Shown here one piece after another: positions 9,744 through 12,391 of a stretch of 12,391 nt of DNA. Source of the DNA: Mycobacterium sp. (lineage in GTDB: Bacteria; Actinomycetota; Actinomycetes; Mycobacteriales; Mycobacteriaceae). The stretch is from NCBI GenBank assembly GCA_028706695.1, contig JAQTVU010000023.1, positions 1-12,391 on the forward strand. Direction: 5' to 3'. Both the position numbers and the translations under genes were made by a program. The stretch's first letter is position 1; the number at the start of each line of letters is the position of its first letter. Under the pieces are notes generated by a model. That model saw nothing but the letters and a program-made list of their open reading frames with translations. It made no database searches and was not told where the DNA came from.

Positions 9744-11076
9744 ACTCCTCGACGACTGGGACGACTGGGACGACTGGGATGTGCCGCGTCGGGATCGCCG
9801 GGTCGCCGGGCGTCAGGGCCAGCCCTTCCCACGGCAGGCTGCGCAGGCCGGAGGCAACCAGCTTGCGCGCCGCTTCCAGCGCGCAATGGCCGGTGTCGGC
9901 CACGATTTGGCCGCCGCGGACCAGCGGGACGGTCAGCGCCCGGCACGCTTCGGTGACGCGGGGCGGGCGGCCCGCCGGATACACCAGCTCCTCGGTGATG
10001 ATGCCCGTCGGTCGCGACAGCCGCAGCGCCTGCTTGCGGCCGCCGAGGGATTCCTTGTGGCTGCTGCGCTTTTGCACCGGCATTCCGTCCACCTCGACCA
10101 GTTTGTAGACCATCTTGCCGGTCGGGGCGCCCGAGCCGGTGACCAGCGACGTGCCCACCCCGTAGCTGTCCACCGGATCGGCGCGCAGCGCGGCGATGGA
10201 GAACTCGTCGAGGTCACCGGAGACCACGATGCGGGTGTTGGTCGCGCCCAGCTCGTTCAGCTGTTCGCGCGCCTGGCGGGCCAGCACTCCAAGCTCACCG
10301 GAGTCGATCCGGACCGCGCCGAGGGAGGTTCCGGCGGCGGCCACGGCATTGGCCACGCCGGTGGTGACGTCGTAGGTGTCCACCAGCAGCGTCGTGTCGA
10401 TGCCCAGCGCGTCGATCTGGGCGCGGAACGCGGCGATCTCGTCGGGGCCGTGCGGCTGGGTGTGCAGCATCGTGAAGGCGTGCGCGGCCGTGCCCTCGGT
10501 GGGGATGCCGTAGCGGCGCTGCGCCTCCAGGTTCGACGAGGCGGCGAAGCCGGCGATGTAGGCGGCCCGGGCGGCGGCGACCGCGGCTTGCTCGTGGGTG
10601 CGCCGCGATCCCATCTCGATCAGCGGGCGCCGGCCGGCGGCGCTGACCATCCGCGCGGCCGCCGATGCGATCGCGCTGTCGTGGTTGAAGATCGAAAGCG
10701 CCAGCGTTTCGAGCACCACGCACTCGGCGAAGCTGCCGGTCACCGACAGCACAGGGGAACCCGGGAAATACAGCTCGCCTTCGGCGTAGCCGTCGATGTC
10801 GCCGCCGAACCGGAAGTCACGCAGGTAGCCCACGGTGTCGGCGTCGAGGAACCGCGACAGCAGCCGGCCCGCCTCCTCGTCGAATCTGAATTGCGGCAGC
10901 GCTTCTAGCAGCCGGCCCGTTCCGGCGACTACGCCGTAACGGCGGCCCCAGGGAAGCCGGCGGGCGAACAGCTCAAAGGTGGTCCGGCGACTCGCGGTGC
11001 CGTCGCGCAGCGCCGCCGCCAGCATGGTCAGCTCGTACCTGTCGGTCAGCAGCCCAGTGGGGGCCGGGTCGTTCAT
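9742..11076 (-). CDS. pncB: Nicotinate phosphoribosyltransferase PncB (PncB1 type)
   Basis: Joins nicotinate and PRPP, with ATP, to give nicotinate mononucleotide in the Preiss-Handler NAD salvage pathway. The product is 444 aa; M. tuberculosis PncB1 (Rv1330c) is 448. Family motifs are all present: LTDRYELTM (10-18) at the N-terminus, ELFARRLP, GTAAHAF with His199 as the expected autophosphorylated histidine, DTYDVTTG (233-240), RIDSGELG (256-263), VVSGDLDEF (284-292) and the phosphate-binding GVGTSLVTGSG (306-316). The C-terminus ends in PVVPVVPVVEE, encoded by a 9-bp tandem repeat. I chose ATG 11076 because the family N-terminus begins just before GLLTD and a -10-like TACCGT lies 6 nt upstream. 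An in-frame ATG at 11139 adds 21 unconserved residues and is less likely. There is no Shine-Dalgarno, only AACGGG. First gene of a probable pncB-dinG operon, divergent from clpS. Confidence 0.95.
   Translation of the reverse strand: MNDPAPTGLLTDRYELTMLAAALRDGTASRRTTFELFARRLPWGRRYGVVAGTGRLLEALPQFRFDEEAGRLLSRFLDADTVGYLRDFRFGGDIDGYAEGELYFPGSPVLSVTGSFAECVVLETLALSIFNHDSAIASAAARMVSAAGRRPLIEMGSRRTHEQAAVAAARAAYIAGFAASSNLEAQRRYGIPTEGTAAHAFTMLHTQPHGPDEIAAFRAQIDALGIDTTLLVDTYDVTTGVANAVAAAGTSLGAVRIDSGELGVLARQAREQLNELGATNTRIVVSGDLDEFSIAALRADPVDSYGVGTSLVTGSGAPTGKMVYKLVEVDGMPVQKRSSHKESLGGRKQALRLSRPTGIITEELVYPAGRPPRVTEACRALTVPLVRGGQIVADTGHCALEAARKLVASGLRSLPWEGLALTPGDPAIPTRHIPVVPVVPVVEE
9751..9777. repeat. 9-bp tandem repeat, three perfect copies, in the pncB 3' end
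   Basis: GACGACTGG occurs three times without interruption, in frame with pncB. On the coding strand each unit is CCAGTCGTC (Pro-Val-Val), giving the C-terminal PVVPVVPVVEE. The M. tuberculosis PncB1 sequence I recall ends soon after IPT and lacks this tail. Copy number can vary without breaking the frame. Confidence 0.9.
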
Positions 11077-11082
11077 CCCGTT

Positions 11083-11088
11083 ACGGTA
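11083..11088 (-). promoter_or_regulatory. -10 element of pncB (leaderless)
   Basis: TACCGT on the minus strand fits TAnnnT. Six bases (AACGGG) separate it from the ATG at 11076, so transcription would begin at or next to the A of the start codon. No -35 match and no good Shine-Dalgarno are visible, as is common for mycobacterial leaderless genes. Motif-based inference. Confidence 0.5.
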
Positions 11089-11105
11089 TCGGCTGTCATC
11101 GGCGG

Positions 11106-11135
11106 CCCGGCATCCACCGGCATCCAGATGTATCC
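11106..11135 (-). repeat. Three 10-bp-phased GGAT units between pncB and clpS
   Basis: Read on the minus strand the units are GGATACATCT, GGATGCCGGT and GGATGCCGGG, abutting with a 10-bp period. The last two differ only in their final base. They lie about 30-60 bp upstream of the pncB start and 29-58 bp upstream of the clpS start. Phasing by one helical turn suits binding of a protein to one face of the DNA. No regulator is recognised, and the similarity may be chance. Confidence 0.4.
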
Positions 11136-11150
11136 GCATGGGCGGCTCGG

Positions 11151-11156
11151 TATCGT
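11151..11156 (+). promoter_or_regulatory. -10 element of clpS (leaderless)
   Basis: TATCGT fits TAnnnT and lies 7 nt upstream of the ATG at 11164, placing the predicted transcription start on or beside that ATG. There is no purine-rich ribosome site in the bases between (ATATGCC). No -35 is evident. Motif-based inference. Confidence 0.55.
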
Positions 11157-11163
11157 ATATGCC

Positions 11164-11469
11164 ATGGTTGTTACGTCGGCGCCCACCAGGCCGGGCACTA
11201 CCGGACAACGCGAGACCGATCCGGTAGACGTCACGGCCGGTCCCTGGGTCACCATCGTATGGGACGACCCCGTCAACCTGATGACCTACGTGACGTATGT
11301 TTTCCAGAAGCTGTTCGGCTACAGCGAGCCGCACGCCACCGAGCTGATGCTGCAGGTGCACAACGAAGGCAAGGCGGTGGTGTCGGCGGGCAGCCGCGAA
11401 TCCATGGAAGCTGATGTGTCCAAACTGCACGCCGCCGGCTTGTGGGCGACGATGCAGCAGGATCGCTGA
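11164..11469 (+). CDS. clpS: ClpS, adaptor of the Clp protease (N-degron recognition)
   Basis: Small cytosolic adaptor that binds proteins with destabilising N-terminal residues and hands them to the ClpC1-ClpP1P2 protease in mycobacteria (ClpA in E. coli). The product is 101 aa, the length of the M. tuberculosis protein. A disordered N-terminal tail (about 1-27) precedes the ClpS fold. Acidic substrate-pocket residues are seen at Asp34-Asp35 (VWDDPVNLM), a gate methionine at Met40, and the conserved histidine at His66 in MLQVHNEGKAVV. E. coli has Asp35-Asp36, Met40 and His66. The ATG at 11164 was chosen over an in-frame ATG at 11128 because length and N-terminus then fit the family and a -10 lies 7 nt upstream. 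Divergent from pncB; the DUF2017 gene follows after 25 nt and is probably co-transcribed. Assignment is firm; the set of N-degrons bound is unknown. Confidence 0.96.
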   Translation: MVVTSAPTRPGTTGQRETDPVDVTAGPWVTIVWDDPVNLMTYVTYVFQKLFGYSEPHATELMLQVHNEGKAVVSAGSRESMEADVSKLHAAGLWATMQQDR

Positions 11470-11494
11470 GATCAGAGGTCGGCCGGGACTTTTT

Positions 11495-12079
11495 GTGCGG
11501 AAATGGAAGCGCGTGCAGACCGCCGACGGTCCTCGTTTTCGGTCTGCCTTGGCACCGGATGAGGCCGCCCTGCTCACAAACTTGGTCAGCGCGACGATCG
11601 GGTTGCTCGACGAGCGGGAATCCTCGTCGCCGGCTGACGAACTCGAGCAGATCACCGGCATCAAGCCCGGAAACTCCGAACCGCCGCGCGACCCGACGCT
11701 GCGCCGACTGTTGCCGGATTTCCACAGGCCCGAGGGCGACGACCTTCCGCCCGGGGTTTCCGAACGCCTCAACGCCGCGCTGCGCAACCTGCACGAGCCG
11801 GAAATCCTCGACGCCAAACGCGCCGCGGCGCAACAGTTCTTGCAGACGATCCCGCACAACGGCGGCAAGTTGGAGTTGACCGAGGAAAACGCCAACGCCT
11901 GGGTCGCGGCGGTCAACGACATCCGGCTGATGCTCGGGGTCCTGCTCGAGATCGGGCCACACGGTCCGGATCGCCTGCCGGCCGACCACCCGTTGGCCGC
12001 GCACTTCGACGTCTACCAATGGCTTACCGTCTTGCAGGAGTATCTGGTCCTGGTGCTGATGGGAAAGCCCGCCGGATGA
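11495..12079 (+). CDS. DUF2017 family protein, function unknown (Rv1332-like)
   Basis: Predicted soluble protein of 194 aa, conserved in actinobacteria next to clpS, with no known activity. It opens with a basic segment (MRKWKRVQTADGPRFRSAL, with GTG read as Met). An early helix (DEAALLTNLVSATIGLLDER) is followed by an acidic, Pro-rich linker and then DPTLRRLLPDFHRPEGDD. The C-terminal half is helical and contains NAWVAAVNDIRLMLGVLLEI and YQWLTVLQEYLVLVLMG. I see no signal peptide, true membrane span or catalytic motif. GTG 11495 was chosen because KWKRV begins the family and GGGA lies 6 nt upstream. An in-frame ATG at 11414 would overlap clpS by 56 nt. The stop overlaps the next start (ATGA, 12076-12079), a sign of translational coupling. 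Position between ClpS and a peptidase suggests, but does not show, a part in protein turnover. Confidence 0.88.
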   Translation: MRKWKRVQTADGPRFRSALAPDEAALLTNLVSATIGLLDERESSSPADELEQITGIKPGNSEPPRDPTLRRLLPDFHRPEGDDLPPGVSERLNAALRNLHEPEILDAKRAAAQQFLQTIPHNGGKLELTEENANAWVAAVNDIRLMLGVLLEIGPHGPDRLPADHPLAAHFDVYQWLTVLQEYLVLVLMGKPAG

Positions 12080-12391
12080 ACTCCATCGCCGACGTCGACG
12101 GGATCCGCGTCGGCCACCATCAAAGACTCGACCTCGACGCGTCGCTGGGCGCGGGCTGGGCCTGCGGCGTGACCGTCGTGCTGACCCCGCCCGGCACGGT
12201 CGGCGCGGTCGACTGCCGCGGCGGCGCGCCGGGCACCCGGGAGACCGATCTGCTTGACCCGGCCAACACCGTGCGGTTCGTCGACGCGGTGCTGCTCGCC
12301 GGCGGCAGCGCCTACGGCCTGGCGGCCGCCGACGGCGTCATGCGGTGGCTGGAAGAACGGCAGCGCGGCGTGGCGATGGACGGCGGTGTGG
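12076..12391 (+). CDS. S58 family peptidase (DmpA/L-aminopeptidase-like), 5' part
   Basis: The gene runs off the window after about 105 codons. The visible part has the family's N-terminal signature: IADVDGIRVGHH at the start, then CGVTVVLTPPGTVGAVDCRG, GGAPGTRETDLLDP (about 49-62) and VLLAGGSAYGLAAADGVMRW (about 72-91). S58 enzymes are made as one chain that cuts itself to expose a nucleophile at the new N-terminus. DmpA releases N-terminal D- or L-residues, and related enzymes act on beta-peptides. The cleavage site and nucleophile lie beyond the window, so activity cannot be judged. It matches M. tuberculosis Rv1333, called a probable hydrolase; the true substrate is unknown. The ATG at 12076 overlaps the DUF2017 stop by 4 nt, so the two are very likely in one transcript with clpS. 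No separate ribosome site is needed if it is coupled. Confidence 0.9.
   Translation, partial: MNSIADVDGIRVGHHQRLDLDASLGAGWACGVTVVLTPPGTVGAVDCRGGAPGTRETDLLDPANTVRFVDAVLLAGGSAYGLAAADGVMRWLEERQRGVAMDGGV

Noticed and set aside
7928..10108. 726-codon plus-strand frame opposite dinG and pncB
   Set aside because: It spans two well-identified genes on the other strand, and its composition is that of a codon-bias shadow.
11077..11922. Upstream extension of the pncB frame through clpS and into the DUF2017 gene
   Set aside because: The conserved PncB sequence begins just after 11076. The extension lies antisense to clpS, which is certain.
11273..12019. 248-codon minus-strand frame opposite clpS and the DUF2017 gene
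   Set aside because: No motif. It is incompatible with the co-directional, overlapping gene cluster on the plus strand.

Overview
The window is ordinary core chromosome from a mycobacterium, most probably a slow grower. Composition is strongly G+C-rich, with G or C in most third codon positions. Gene content and order match M. tuberculosis H37Rv Rv1324 to Rv1333: cnoX-like thioredoxin, glgB, glgE, glgP, dinG, pncB, clpS, a DUF2017 gene and an S58 peptidase. These names come from remembered family and protein sequences, not from a search. The species cannot be fixed from sequence alone. One visible difference from H37Rv is that no PE_PGRS gene (Rv1325c there) lies between the thioredoxin gene and glgB; the two stop codons are only 5 bp apart.

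Layout. 1-575 (+): 3' end of a thioredoxin/TPR chaperone-like gene. 581-4983 (-): glgE then glgB, co-transcribed in that order, forming the maltosyltransferase and branching steps of the GlgE alpha-glucan pathway. 4984-5091: divergent control region with a perfect 10-bp palindrome. 5092-7704 (+): glgP, alpha-glucan phosphorylase, which consumes the same polymer. 7715-11076 (-): pncB (NAD salvage) followed 11 nt later by dinG (Fe-S DNA helicase). 11077-11163: divergent pncB/clpS control region; both genes look leaderless. 11164-12391 (+): clpS (N-degron adaptor), a DUF2017 gene, and the 5' end of an S58 (DmpA-like) peptidase that overlaps the DUF2017 stop by 4 nt.

How the genes work together. 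GlgE extends linear alpha-1,4-glucan from maltose-1-phosphate, GlgB adds alpha-1,6 branches, and the divergently transcribed GlgP releases glucose-1-phosphate. Synthesis and breakdown of glycogen or capsular glucan are therefore controlled from one 108-bp region. The right-hand cluster joins proteolysis (ClpS and a putative peptidase) to an uncharacterised DUF2017 protein.

All complete genes appear intact, with catalytic motifs in place. I see no mobile element, CRISPR array, tRNA or rRNA, and no convincing undescribed system. The items most worth a second look are regulatory: the palindromic -10 between glgE and glgP, the paired leaderless starts of pncB and clpS, and a 10-bp-phased repeat between pncB and clpS.
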